Position numbers and translations under genes: made by a program. DNA of 64,000 nt from Oxyruncus cristatus (taxonomy: Eukaryota; Chordata; Aves; Passeriformes; Cotingidae): assembly GCA_013399855.1 (NCBI GenBank), contig VXAY01002371.1, forward strand, positions 2,164,883 through 2,228,882. The letters are read 5' to 3'. Below are positions 13,424-27,900 of this stretch, in pieces; position 1 is the first letter of the stretch; every line of letters starts with the position of its first letter. Below the pieces are notes generated by a model, which worked only from the letters and a program-made list of their open reading frames with translations, was not told the DNA's origin and searched no databases.

Positions 13424-16400
13424 GTAAGGAAAAACAAAAGCCCCAGTGGACTATAAAAGCCTCTAGATGACAAACCAAAAGAAAAAAAGGCATACTGATT
13501 TTCCCACTACCTATTATTTAATGGAAATTGTTCATTTAAGTATAAATACCTTAACAAAATTTACAATATTAAACATATTTTATGTTATATTGGTTGATAA
13601 AATACTATAGTGGAATGTAAGTGACTTTTGAAAAAAGATTGATTCAAGAAAAGTTATTTCCCCACACTGTATAATACTGGGTAGTTCTTTGATTGAAAAT
13701 TCTTTTTTTTTCAGATAACACTCAGCAAAATTAAAGGTAGAAAGACATTATTAGTCAAATTACTAGTCAAATCTAGTCAATATGATCTAATAAAATTATG
13801 TTAACTATTTTGATCCCTTTTGGAAAAAAAGGGATTACAGTCATATCTGTAATGTAAGATATAAATTCAGCATCACTAATAAGCCCATAAAGATTGGTAT
13901 TAATTATTTCATTCCCAATTTATATTTTTGAACATAAATTACAGACCTTTGATTAATTGTGGGTCTCAAAAACAGATCCAGAATAGCAATTTTTGTAATA
14001 AATATTTTTCCTACTAGAAGGAAATGTTTTTATCATTTTGGTGCGTCACGGTTCCCTCTGTTCTCAAAGGGAATTAAAAAAATTGTGGGAAATATGTAAC
14101 ATTTTTGGTTGAATGTATGTTACATGTTCACTCATGTCGTTCAATTAATTGATACAAATGAAATGAGGGAGTAGTTTTCTATTTAAAGTTCATCACCTTT
14201 TAAAATTTCAGTCTACATGACTACTTTCCATTAGATAAAATTTAAAGGTTTATTAGAAATTTATTGCATGTGTTGTTCTTTATCTTAGTAAAAATACTGG
14301 CTTACCTGGTAATTTATACTTCATAATTCACTGTGATTCTGATCTCTTAAGTTTTTTCTATAGTCACTTAATTAAAATTATGCAGCTGCTTTATGAAGAG
14401 ATGTTAGAGAAGACTACCACAGCTCTCACTCACATTGTGCATTACCTCAACAGAATTACACCCAGGTTATGCCATTTTTCTGTTTTCCTTCATTTAAATT
14501 CGGCAAGACTGTTCTTGGTAAATGAATAACCTTGTCTTTTGTGGTCCTCAAGTGTTCCATTTTAACCACTTTTCACATGTCACTTTGTGGGCTCCAGCTG
14601 TGGTCAGTGAGAACCTGTGTGTGTTTCATTTCTCATGTATCCTAAAGAAATCACCTGAGAATTTTATTCTTGATGAAGTCACAGTGGTTTAGGCCGGCGC
14701 TTCAGTCTGTTCAAGTCAAAGGCAGGTTCCACTGTTAATTTAGATATGTTTTGGATCGTGCCTTTACAAAAATGCTTTTGAAAAAATAAAATGTCCAAAG
14801 TGTTAAAGATATTCATTATCAAAACTGATAGATTCAAATTACTTTTCTACTGATTTTTAGAGATATATTTAGTCTAAGTCTGTTAAAATAAATTAGTTTA
14901 CATTCAGCATGAATATATCACATTCTAAATTCATTATGTCTTCCGACTGGAAATATTTGACTTCCATGACTTTTGATTTTGATAGTGTAATTAATGGAAA
15001 TGTGTTTAGACACAAAGTAACACTGTCAGAGAATTCAGATCTGGCTTTTGTTCAGAATTCTCTCTGAAACTGCTTGTCACAAGAGAATTACAACTGGTGA
15101 TGATCAAAAATCTGCCTGGTAAGCAAGCCTCTGAAATCAGAAAATCAAATGTATAAGGTTATCAACTATTTGTTTATATCCAATGCATTTTGTATTTAAA
15201 TTACCTGTTAATTGTCAAAATAGCTTATAAGGAGAAACGAAGCCAAATGACTCTATGTATATGCATTAATAAGTACTCTGACAGGTGAGGTTTGATATAA
15301 AACTGCTGAACTTTGGTAAAAAATAAAACCCAAAAATCCCTTCGCAGTGATAGTTTGGTCTGTTAGGCACTGTACAAACAATTATACCAAAGGAAAGTCC
15401 TAAAGCAGGAGAGATAGAATAAAGAGTCTGGGGATTCTGTAAGTGCTGGACGCTTAGCTAATTTTTGGTGTTGTGGCCTGGAGAACAGTATGCATGAACA
15501 AAAGCAGAAATTAAAGTGTTCTAGAATGTTGATTTAAAAGAATTCAGGCTCATTTGTTCTACCTATCTCTAAACTTGGGGCACCTCAGAATAGTAAATTT
15601 GGATCTAGGTGTGTAAATATATATCTATATATATATTAATCTCTCATTTGGTCCTTAGACAAAGTTGAGTGTATTGTGTTACTGATATTACATTTTAGAA
15701 GTACTGATCAACTTTCAAAGACAGGACCTTTGCTTGCCAAATTCTCCTTCTGCTGGAATGTACTGGCAATAAATGTACAATAAGGAAATGTGTCTGACAG
15801 CATGGGTCGCATTTTCACCTCCAAGTATGTTGCCTTGGAATACTCCATTATTACTAGGAATTAAGCAATACTGCTTAATCAGAGAGGATTTTTGTATACT
15901 TTATGCATAAACAGAATAACTTTTCTCTGTTAGGTGAAGTATTTTGTGCAAAAGTGTTGTGGGATTCCACTCAGTTATTTTAACAGCTAATTTACTAAGG
16001 TTTCAAGCTTCAGAATCAAGGATAAAAATGTCCTTTTTTCTAAAAAGTGAGTGTGCTTTTTGCCCGTAGAAAAAAAGCAGTTGCAGGAACCAGCCTCTCC
16101 TATGCACACTTCTCAAGCCTTGGAAACATTTCATAAGTTCATTTACCTACATACAGGCACTTAGTTGTAGGAAAGCAAGGAGCAAAGTCTGTACCACTGG
16201 CCGAGTTGAAAGCATGTGTATTGAGGAAGGAAGGAATTTATATCAACAGAACAGAAAAACAATGAAGATAAAGCTTAAAAATAAGTGTAGGGACTTTCAG
16301 GGACATGTTTGTAGTTTATTTTGCCGTTATAGGCTTTAAAGAATAGTTTTTGGTCAGCAGTCTTTCTGATGATATAAATTGATAGGCATGGAAGAAGAAA

Positions 16401-17013
16401 CACCTAATTAGGTGTTCTAGAAAAGACTGCAACTATTCTACAAAATGGAGTAACGAATAGTAATTTAGAATGGACTGTGTAGTATAATGTAGTCAGAGAT
16501 CTGTTACTAAGGCATACTGAGGACAATCTTCAAAATGAGGTATCTTTGGAGACATGTCCTGATTGGGAAGGTGAGAACTGTTCTAAGTCTTTATTGCAAC
16601 CAGTTTAACATTAGTTCGAACTGGATTAAATTGGCTCTGCAGTCTTGGTGGTGTTAACCAGTTTCTGGGGAGAAGAGGACTTGTGGCAGCTTGTGCGTAG
16701 CCTTAAAACTATATATTCAATATTTAAATATTACATGATTTTTATCTGAGGTCATAGCCACATTCCCCCATGATAACGCAATTCATAATATGACAAGTGC
16801 TTAAAAGCTTGTTTCAATTTTCCTTTGAAACCTTGGCCACTAATACAAGTGGGTTTGCCAGATTACATGAACAAAAATCTTGTACAGTGTCCTATGACAT
16901 ACACAGAAAATTACAGGATGCCCCACAGGACTTACTCTTTACATGGCCTAATGGGGATTTTGGCTGAAGTCCTCACAGATGGCCTCTGAAAGACACTGAT
17001 TGTGCCTTCTGAT

Positions 17014-17033
17014 TATTCCAGCCAGCTGGAATA
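17014..17033. repeat. Short inverted repeat, 9-bp arms with 2-bp spacer
   Basis: TATTCCAGC is followed by a CA spacer and then GCTGGAATA, its exact reverse complement. Short dyads like this arise often by chance in 64 kb, and no function is inferred. Confidence 0.6.
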
Positions 17034-19623
17034 GCTGGCAGCTGTACATGAGGTGGGTGCAAGCAGATTGTGATGGGCTAGACTTCACACACACATATAA
17101 ATTGAGCCATTTAACGTTTAATTGGGACAAATCGCTAAAAATCCCATGTAGGCAAGGTATCAGTATAGATTAATAAATCTTCTGGTCATTTTTGAATCAC
17201 ATCCTGAAATATATGGCCTCCTATGTTCTCAGTTTACATAACATCTCGGGGATATAGTACCACCTTCAGACTGAAGTTTTTTAGTTTACTGAGTTTTCAT
17301 CATGGTCTGATGCAATGAGCAAAACCATTACCTCACTTTTCTACAGAAATGCTGATATGTCAAAGGAATTGACTTACTGTGTTTCATTATTCACTTACTG
17401 TGTATACAGTTTAATATCTTATTTGGAGTACTGTATTTTCTAAATGAAGCTGACATTTTCAGTGTCATCATCAGTAATTTCTTTATGCAGAATCTATTGA
17501 AGATGGTTGGTAAGAGATATTATGAGCTTATACAGTGAGCTTATGGTAGAGAGTGTAGCTTTAAGGGAGTTTTGTTCCAAGGGTGAAATCTTTGGCATTG
17601 CTGCTACAGTCTTGTGTAACTATTTACTAGAAGTACAGTAGCTGTACAACTTAATAGCCCTAAAATGGTACACTGGGCATACAGGCTTTGAAGTTTTGAG
17701 GTGATTCACGGTGCTGTACTTATTTTATGGTTTCATGAACCGAGGAGATAAACATTTTGGCACCAGTTTTGTGGTGGGGTTTTTTGGTGGTGTTGTTTTT
17801 TTTTTTAGTGGTTTTTTTTTTTTTGGTATTTCAAAGCCACAGAAGTTGCTATTTTCTTAAGATATTGTTTTCCTATTTGACTTTCTAAACTGCTCTGTTT
17901 GTCAAATTAGGAACAGTGTGTAGAGAGGCCAAAATTTTGCACTGCACTGCAGTGACACCAAACTAAAAAAAAATACCCAAAAAGGTGAAAAAGGTGGAAG
18001 GAAAGAATTTATTAAAATAATTTTTAATAACCCTTCCAAGATGTCTGTTTTATAGGCTCTTCTCCATTGCCTTGCTGTGGAGATTTCTGAAATGTTGTTA
18101 AAAAACCACCCCTTTGCTTATCTCTTTAATCTGTTGAAGTGATACTCTCTGCTCCCCTGGCTTCTTAGGTGAAAAACAGAGGAAGCAAAAGAGAAACATG
18201 CCTGATAACAGGCATCTGGATCTTACTTTGTGGCTGCTTTTTACTAATTTAATTTCTGTGACGTTTCAATTAATTATCGTGAATGTAAGAGATAAGAATC
18301 AACTTTTATAGTGAAAAAAGACAATCACCATTTGAATTTGAACACCAGGCTGAGAAGTATCATGCAGTAGCATGATTATGCAGGGCAGCAGAGTTAAAAT
18401 CATTGAAAATAAAGCTTTCCATCCATAGGTTTCCTTATTCTGGAAAGCATCTTTTATTCCCTCGTGTTTCTATTTGTAAAACCAAACAAGCACATTTTCC
18501 TGTCCTCCTCTAGCTTCTGGGTGCTGTATGAGAAAAACCCACTCTTATAAGTAGCTTTTTTATTATCTATAGAATTGTCTTTTAGTTTTGAAAAATGAAG
18601 AGGTATATTTGCTCCTTTAGAGCACTTCTAATGAGAGAAAAGGATGAGACAATGTGACACAGTGGTTTGCTTTTGAGAGACTGGGGCAGAGGTGCTGATT
18701 CTAAAGGACCGGGAGATGTTATATGCACCAGGAACTTGTGTCAGACAGGAAGAACCCAAAACTGAGAAGAAACAGTTCAACAGAAGTGCTTGGAAAGGAA
18801 TATAAACTTTAGTTTCAGGTATCTATGGGAACAAAAATACAGGCAATGGTTTCACTAGCTGAAAACTGGAAGAAAATGATAGCAGGAGAAAAAAAAGTAC
18901 CAGGGTCTGAATTACAACTCTGGTATTGGAAATTTAAGAAGTGCACTACTGCAATGTTTTTCAAACTCTAGGGAGCCCTTAGAGTTAGGGATATAGAAGG
19001 GGAGATAAATGCGTCAGAGCAAGATGGCCAGCATCAAGTAGACTCCAACTGTGAGAAAAGTAAAGAACACATGCAGGAGGATCAGAGGAAGAAGATGCTA
19101 TGAATCAGTCACATGAGCCAACAGTAAATTCAACAACTCAGTCCTGGGCTTCTTACTCATTCTTAGGGTGCCTGCTGGAGGCCGGTGATTTGTTCAGGGA
19201 CTTTTCCAAGTGGAAGGGTCTGGTTGTTGCCTGCCCCCATTGCCACAGGAAGAGCCTTGAGATGTGGTCTACTTAATATTCTCTACTATTTCATCTTCCA
19301 AGCCATAGTCTTTAGGCTTTATGTCCCACTCTTTACCAAGGAGTTTCCTGGCAGTAGGGATTAAAAGAATATATTCAAATTGGATCATTTTATTTGCATT
19401 AAATTTCAATCAAGGGAAACAGAGCTAGGAAAGACAAAGTAGTTAGAGAACCACTTAGAATATTTCCTTAGAAAGCCTTTGAACGAACTCACAAGTATAT
19501 CCTTCAGGGTTTTCTAATACTTATCTTGCAACTTTTCATAATTTTTTTATTTATTCTTATTAGATTTTTTGCAAACTCCTAGAGCTAATTCTGTAGCTTT
19601 TCAGGTTTTATTTTCTTATTCAG

Positions 19624-19760
19624 AAGAAGAAAGAGATTCTGAAAGAGTATGTCAGGCGCTGATGCCATTATACAAGTGCATCTGCTCTTATCCCTTTCAG
19701 CAACATTCTGTGGCCACAATGATGAGGTTTACCTCATATGCATGCAAAAACACGATCAAT
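19624..19760 (+). other. Candidate cryptic or alternative exon within ESR1 intron 4
   Basis: A strong acceptor-like signal (pyrimidine-rich tttattttcttattcag ending at 19623) is followed by 137 bp with no stop in one frame. A consensus donor, aat|gtaagtaa, begins at 19761. The open frame starts EEERDSERVCQALMPLYK when joined to the last base of exon 4, so its entry phase matches exon 4. The exon is not a multiple of three. Splicing on to exon 5 would read the next bases as D-L-W-I and then a stop, giving a receptor truncated after helix 3 with about 50 foreign residues. I recognise no protein family in it. This is a prediction from signals only; signals of this quality also occur by chance in long introns. 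Confidence 0.25.
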
Positions 19761-21940
19761 GTAAGTAATTATTTCTAATATTTAAAAAAACCAATATTAG
19801 AGTAATTCATAGTGAATGCTCTATTGTCCTCTCATTCAAGAAGTAGTTACATTATATAGAGAGGTGACTGCCAAAAGCTGTTGAATCAAGCCTGTTATCC
19901 AGCTTTCCAGCCTCTTTGAATCTAGGAAATCTGTAATAAGGTACAAGTTTATAAACATAGAATGTAAATTACTGTGTTTCGCGTATGTTGCATAACTGTA
20001 GTTGTTCTCTGTGCACAGGACCAAAAAACTGCCATGGCCTTTCTTTTAAGTAAATAAGTTTCTGTTAAAATGGAGGTGCATGTGTGTAACATGCTGTGAA
20101 AATCCGATTTTTATTTTTATTTTTTTTAGATTAAGTGTTCCATATATTTAGGGAAAAGGAAATATAGCTAACAATATTCATCATAACATTTGTCCAATAA
20201 ATCAATTACAGTTGGAACCTAGTATTTCTTTTTAAGTACTATAACATTTGTTTTCCCAGAGATGTCTTAGTTTCTTTCTTTGTATGTGGAAGTGAATAGC
20301 TTGAAAAACAATTAATACAGGCATCCAAACCCATCCATTAGCTCAGCACAATAATTCTGTTCTACTCTAGGTGATTTTTTTAGAAAACTGCCTTCTTTAG
20401 AGTGTGATCCTCAAATACATTTTTCCATCTAAATATCCCTGAATGTGTGCTGAAATTAAAATTTTAATTTGGAGACAAACTGAACCTATAAAACTCTGTT
20501 TCTAGAAGTATGCACGTATCCAAATACATTTCTTAAGATTACTACTCCACACGTAGAATCATAATTCCTTATGTACACAGTGGTTTTAAAATCCAGACCC
20601 ACAGTGCTATTACAAGGTTGACCCTATTCAGGCCTTTTCAAAGTAATAAATATTTGAATTCCAAAGTTTTGAGTTTTGAGGCTTCCCAACAGGCTGTCTC
20701 AAAGAAAAAATAACCAAAGTAACCAAAGTTTACTTAACTGTGAGTAATCTTATTCACCTGTTTGAATTATACTGACAGATGAAAAATAACAGCAAACAGG
20801 TAAGAAGGAGCTAACATTCTTTTAAAAAGAGCTACTTACCCACTGGAGTTCACTAGGCATTCAATAGCATACAAGTTCTTTTGATGGTGAGTGTTTGAAG
20901 ATGAAATTCTATTGGTCTTGGCAAATGAAGAGGCAAAAATGAACATTCACAGTAACAATCTGAATATTTTTAGCCAAAACTTAGGGAAATTAAATACTTA
21001 AACGGTAATATTTTATTTCTAAAAGATATGATCCTTTTATAAAAACATTTCCTGCTATTTTTCTTTAGCTCATAAATAATTTACACTCTTGGATGAATAT
21101 ATCTGTCTTAGAGTCTTCAGCTATGCTGAACCCTGGAGCTTTCCAAGAAATGCTTGTTAATTTCCACTCTAAGTAAACAGTAAGTAACGATCCCTCCTGA
21201 TTTATTTATTTCTTAAAATAATTTACAAAAAGAATATGCGATTGTTGGAAAGCACTGATGCGATATGTATGTGCATGTGCACATATCCATTGTTCCCTGT
21301 TCACATAATTCACACAAATTGGCCTTTTTTACTTGATGTTCAATAACTTCAGCCTAATTCTTTTAGTTTCTCTCCAGTACTATATTTCTGAGCACAATCA
21401 GCTGTAATTCCAGCTGCTTATTCCAGAGATTATTTTAATATCATCTGTATTATTTTTCTGTTCAAGTGAGTCATTCACTAAAATCTCAGATATATAGGAG
21501 TTTTTAAGTTACATAGAAATAATTAGGAAAGATTTATTGCAGATGACTTCTGGATGGGCTTTTACTGTCTCTGTATTGCTGCAGTGGTGCATTATATGAC
21601 ACATCTGTTATGCAGCTCATTTGTTTTCTTTGATTATCTCTCCAGGAAATGAACTATGTGTGTAAAGAGTATGTTGTTTTGTCTGTGTGTTAGGGATGGC
21701 TGCGAATTTAAACTCATGAAAGTAGTTACAAAATATCCCACAGGGAAATGGGAAATGAGAAATATGTGATTGGCTTGTTCCTCCAGGAGTTTGTTCTCAG
21801 CTAAGAGTGGCCATAAGGAAATATTGCCTTCTGTCTTCCATATGAAAAGTTCTGTTCCTTGTAAGAAATGTGGCTGTCCGCCACAGTCCTGAGCAGGGAT
21901 ATGGAAATGAAATATTTATCATATTTATTACTGTGGTTAG

Positions 21941-21962
21941 ACTTTGGGTCTAGACCCAAAGT
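21941..21962. repeat. 22-bp perfect palindrome
   Basis: The left arm ACTTTGGGTCT is followed directly, with no spacer, by its exact reverse complement AGACCCAAAGT; the centre is TCTAGA. A perfect 11+11 match is unlikely at any one place by chance and uncommon in 64 kb. It sits in intron 4 with no repeat recognised around it. It could be a chance cruciform or a dimeric protein site. It is not a canonical estrogen response element. Confidence 0.9.
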
Positions 21963-24900
21963 TTCTTAAGCCTCTTGAGGAGCCTTGGAAACAGGAGGGA
22001 GGAATCAAGATCTTGACTTTAACTCAGTGTCCATCTCCCTTCACCCACCCAAGAGGGGCACTGCTGAGGGGGTCAGGGGTACCCAGTGATTCTCTCAGGT
22101 ATCTAGTATTCTTTGTGAGCAGACTGATCTCTGAAAAAAAAAAAAAAGCGTGTTGGCAGAATTTTCAGTGATTTTTGCCTCTGCAGCCTGAGATTTTTGG
22201 TTTGGAACTTCTTTCAGTTAATCCAGTAGGAAGTCATAAGACCCAGAATCAAGGTTAATATATAGACAAGGGTAAAAGTACCATTTAAAATCTCACTTAC
22301 AGACTAAAAATGTTGTGTTCCTTGTTAAATTACATTCTGGAGTGTTTGAGTTGATTTGGAAAATCAGAATTCAAGAAATCTTAGTTTACTTTGATTCACA
22401 AAGATAGGGAAAGTGGCAGAATAGACTAATTAAAATTTCCCCAGAGAATAATAAATCTTATCCATAGCCTAATGAAACATCTTCTGCAACAGCTGCTGTC
22501 CCTCAGAAAACATGTCTGCAAATAGAGAAGTGGCTATATGGGCTGCTGTCATGTGAGCCAACTGTTTCCTAAAATCCCTATTGGTCTCTAACTGGGTATG
22601 TTCATTGCATTAGAAACAACTGACTAAATAGAGCTAAAATTACAATATTGCTGTAATAATATAAATTATTATACTAGTATTGCACGTCTGACCCATTTCG
22701 GAAAACTCCTTTCATTGCTAAAAAGGTAGTATTTCTTATGGATATCACATACACTTGTAGGACGTACTTTGTGAGATTGTGATTTCCCAAGTATTTATTC
22801 CAGTTGCAATTCCTACCTTTCTGCTTCCCCCGTGTTGGGGCAGCTATGTGAGTAAAGGGATTTAGGTGGGTTAAAAATCTTTTGCGTGTGTGTATTTTGG
22901 CTTGCCTATGACTTGTGTGAGTACCTCAGTCCAGTTCATGGCAAAGTAGTTGAGGCAATTGAAATGCGAGGGTAAGAGAGTACAGGCAAGTAATAATATG
23001 ATGGTGCTAGAAAGAAAGATTTGGGTATCTGTACTGCCAATAGTAACATAGAGTTCTAGCTCAAGTCTTTTTCTAATTTAATTTCTCTTTATTTCTGCTT
23101 CTACAGAGAGGTCTTTTCCAGTTTCTCTGCACAAAAGACATGAATTTTCCAGTTACTGGCACCATGTACAGCCTTTATTCTGTTTGCTTATATAGATGTT
23201 CTTTAGCTCCTACTTTACATATTCTTGCTTAATCTGTAACATATTCTGTAATGCTGTGCCAGAGCTATAAGGGGTTGGAGAGTCATAAAGAAGAGGTAGC
23301 ATGGTAATTTACCCCTCACTCAAGAGGCATCCTACCTGACAGAGGATATTCTGTTTCCCTGAATCCCTGGGATTTTACCTCCCAGGAGGCAAAGACTGAC
23401 TGGTTTGTTGCCGATTCTAGTGCAAATTTTTTAGAAGTTGTTCTTCTGTCTCTGTCTTCCAGGAAAGCAGTAAATTCTTCTGGAAGTTCTTTGGGCCAAG
23501 TTTGCACTGTACAACTAGTAAATAGTGTACCTGAAATGACAGAACCATGTGGCAACATTTTTGGAATCAGCAGTTGATTTTTAGTCTTCTGGAGGGTGGG
23601 ATTTTGCAATCTCTGGGGATAATGAAAGCTCTAGTATATTTTATTTGGTGATGGTGGAATTAAATACTAGTATTAATTGGTTAGCGTCTCACACATTTTA
23701 AAATCAGTTCACATTGAGAGGTTCTCAGCTGACACAGAAGAGCTGCCCATGAAAATCCAGCATATTTATCAATGCTACTTGTGACTTCGTTTTTTTCCCC
23801 CCACACTTGGTACTCATATACACACAGGTATGGAGAATCATTGACTCTGATATGAATACTAAATGCACCTTTTTTCCCCAGGCAAAGATGTAGAGCTGTG
23901 TTCCTTTATAAGGAGCCTTTTGGGAAGATTGGTACTTTACCACAGGGAAGCACTAACTGTGCCAATGCCTCCTTGTGTTAGTTTTGCCACAGTACATCCA
24001 TTTCTAAATAGTTATCTCAGGACCTTATCTGCTGCATGGGAAAGCTGTGAAGCACACTAAATATCCCTGTTGTGAAGCAACCTTCCTCTCCCCACACCCC
24101 TGCCTTATTTGAAGATTCTTAGCCTACAGGCATAAATATGAATTAAATCTGCTATTTTTTTTATAATGCTCATTGTGCTCCTGTTTTATGCCTTGCCAGT
24201 ATGCCTCTCTTCTCAAAAAAAAAAAAAAAAGCTTATCTTTTTCAGAAGTTTTACATGCTACTTTACGGGGTGTTACGCAAAGCTGTCCTGAGAGGTGATC
24301 GTTGATACCACTGCGTATGTCTACAGAAAAATTAGTTATTACTGAGTCTGAAATAATGTCATATATTAAACTATGCAATTTGTTTGAAAGCAATTACGTT
24401 TCTCAGTTCTCTTTCATGTCTATTTTCGTACCTTTGTTCTAGTCTATATCACAGTTTTTTTGTTCTGGTTTTTTTTTTTGTGTGTTGGTTTGGTTGCCTT
24501 TTTTTTTTGAGGGGCCACTTCTAATCAAGGGTTCAAACAGACACTGACATTTGAACATCTGAATGAGACAGTGCCAGGCAAAATAAATTCATTTCCCTTA
24601 CTGCCTTATTTCAGTAGACAGTGCAGTCAGAGTGCTCTTTTCTTTAGACTCCAGATGAGGCTTTTTGTACCTTATTTGTCAGTAAGAGGGCTTCTGAGAG
24701 ATTTTGGTAAAAATCCGTTACTGCAGTCTGATGAATTCAGGTCTGCTTTTCTTCAGCAGACAGTGAATAACTGTTACCAGCTTTCCATGACTTATTTTAT
24801 CTACAGATAAAATTTCTATAACGTGGAGTATCTTTCACCAGCTGATTTCATGTAGGTGGAAGACTGAAATAATTCAGTAACGCGATATCAGAGGCAGTTC

Positions 24901-27900
24901 AGTATAATGTTGATGAGCTGTTTTCCCTCTTCTTAAAAAGCTGCCAGCCTGACACTGGGTCTCTTGGTTTCCGAGTCTCTGAGCAGCTTGGTAATAGTTG
25001 ATGTTTAATACAGGTAGGACTATATTTAAGTGTGTTTGGATGCTTTATTTTACATTCAAAATTACTTTTGTGTGTGTGTGTAAGACAATAATGTTAAGAT
25101 TTTTATGCTTGTTTTTAAATTTCTGGTGCATTCCTCTTCTTCGGTTCACACTCTGATTTTCTACATCTGCAAAAATGCAGCCTGAAAATGCTTAAAATTT
25201 AGGTTGATTCCAGGCTTAGCACGAACTGTTGGGAGGTGATTCACTTCTCTGAAATTCCTGTTTTATTTGTTCTGATTAAGTTAAATTATTTTCTGTCATC
25301 TTCACAGTTTGCTACCCCATTGCTTGCCTGGCCTGTCTGATCATTAATAGTCATATTTAGCATATCAAAGGTTAGAGTACTACGGCATCTGCTTGAAAAG
25401 TTTTAACCACATTGTTCCTTCATATTTTTCTGTCTCTTTTTCAGTTCTTTTTATCTTTCACCATCATAGTGCAACATCAATTCTGCGTGACCTATTATGG
25501 TTGTGTCCATATTGCAGTTACTGCACGACTTCATCTCATCTTGGTAACTTTTCTAGTGGCAACAGTGTAGCTATGGGAGCATATAAACATATATGAGCTG
25601 TAGAAGTATATAACAAGAACCCATAAACTTCTGGTTATCATCAAAAGTGGGCAAGATTGTTTGGGTAACACTCAGATGATATTTGCTGCCTCAGGGCTCC
25701 CGCACCAAACACACTTCCTCTGCCTCTGAGGATGGGAACCCCCAGCCTTCTATATATGATCCAAACTGTGCTTTAAGGGCCATGGTGATGCTATTCATAA
25801 AATAGTCTTATAGTCTATAAACTGTGTGAAGGGGCTCTTATTTCTGTTTCAAGATAAAGGTTTCTTCTCATCAGGAGGAGTCTATCAAACTTGCATTTCA
25901 TAGCAGGCAAAAGAGAAAAGAAAAACAAAATCGATCAAAATGTCTCTGAAATAGGGAAGATGAAAACTACCACTTTTTTTTTGAGTTGGAAAAAAAAATC
26001 AAATTAAATTTCCAGGGAAAACTTTTTCTTTAAGTTATATTTTTTTCTTCTAATGTTGAATTTCTGAGGCTGTAGTTATTAGAAGATATTAAAGTGCTTT
26101 TTTTTTTTAAATGTAATAGAATTCCATACAACTTTCTAGTCCTGGCAAAGGATGACATTTTATAGGTCCAGTCACTTTGGATGAACTTGTACACCTTTCC
26201 AAAGCTTGTCCAGATGTCTCCATCATAGTTGTGTGAATAATTAGTTTCTTTATTTTTTGTTGTTTGTACCTGCCATGAAACAAACATTTTCACTTAATAT
26301 AAAACAAAATTTTTGGACCTTTTTGCTAGGTAATAACCTTTTTGAGTGAAATGAAAGATTTTATTCAATGTGATTGAGTAGTCTTCAGCAAGATTTCAAA
26401 TATTTTGTCACCTGTTTAAAATGAAGACAATTTTGGAAAAAAAGAGTCCTGTGTTTCCCAGAAGTTTAGGTGCATTTCTCAATGCTGAGTAGAAATAGGT
26501 GCCTAACCCAAGCTGAAAACCAAGATGAGGTAGCTGAGAGGGACAGATAGAAACCAGCCTCTTTTATTTGTTTATTTTCATTTTGTGAAATCTGATGTTC
26601 TCCACAGTGTTTTAAACTTGTCAGCCTGTCACTTTCCAATATGAAATGCTCTGTCAGAGTGCTTCCAACTAGCTCTAGCTTCAGTAGATGTCTCAGCAGG
26701 CTGTACAGGACCTTGAGTCGAGGTTGTTGTTCTCTAAGTGCAACACCTGTGTTTTGTATGCACACCTGAGCCCAGACCATGCAACATGTAACAGTTTCCT
26801 GAGGGTGTCTGAGGCTTTGCAGATGCTGAAATCTGCCTTGGGTTTGTTACCTATCGATGGAAAGTGTGCAACAAAAGGGGCTTAGAACAATGATGCGTTT
26901 TGTGGAAACATGCTGCTTGATAACTTGGACAAGAAAGTTAATATAAATGGCCAGCTGCATTCCAGTGTCTTGCTTTCCCTGTAAAATATTCCTTTGCTCT
27001 GTCTTATGATGACACTCCCACACAGCTGCTAAAATACTCTTCTTGTTGTAGTGGTTAAAGGAAATTGCAGCAATTAATTTTGCTGTCTTTCTTCTCTTTG
27101 ATGTGCCCTTAGAATTTCTTGGATAGTTTTTTCAGAGACTGGGTTCTGTTCAAAACCGGTCATGTAGGGATGAAAAGAATAGAAGGGAAAAGAAATGTTT
27201 GAGTCTCATTTATATATGCTTGTGTTTCTGTTTTGATGTAGGTACCAGCCAATGTAAGGAACACTAAACTATACATATGTCATGTCTATTACTCATCTAC
27301 AAGTGCAATAGACAGAAATAAGACTTCTCCAGAAGTGAACAATCTGGAGAAATAAAATGGATGCAGGTGCCTTAGTCAAACTAGTTTTATTTCCTAGTAA
27401 CTATAAAGAATGACCAGACCATGAACTCTGAGGTTATGCCTCATTTCTTGGGTACAGCACATTATGTTCTGAGCAATTTCTATTTGTAGTCTTGAAGCAG
27501 TTTTAATCTTCTAGTTCACTACAGACTTGACAGTTTTTCCCTCTTTTCCTTGGGTTGCAAAATAATCCTCCTTTCTGCTAGTTCCAGATGCTACCACAAT
27601 GAATGTTAATTGGTTCAGTGGTGAGTACAGTAGATCCTGGGATGGAAGAGACTGTGGAACAAAAAGCTTAGTGTCTTGTTCACTGCATTTTATGAATGAA
27701 GAAGGGGAGACCATCGCTCTCCCAGTTTCATCATGGGAAAGTTGTTGTAGTCAAAGAAAGTGTCAAATTAAAAGGTGACATTTCTCAAACTTCGAGACAT
27801 GGGTGGAGATATAAATTGAAACAGTGAAACTTGAATTCTTAAAGAATTAAACTAAAGTATTAGGAATATCAAAGGTATGAAACCAGGATTTTAGGGACAT

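Noticed and set aside
23316..23609. 97-codon minus-strand open frame in intron 4
   Set aside because: No recognised family, no flanking splice pair and no promoter or poly(A) context. A single 97-codon frame is not remarkable in 64 kb.
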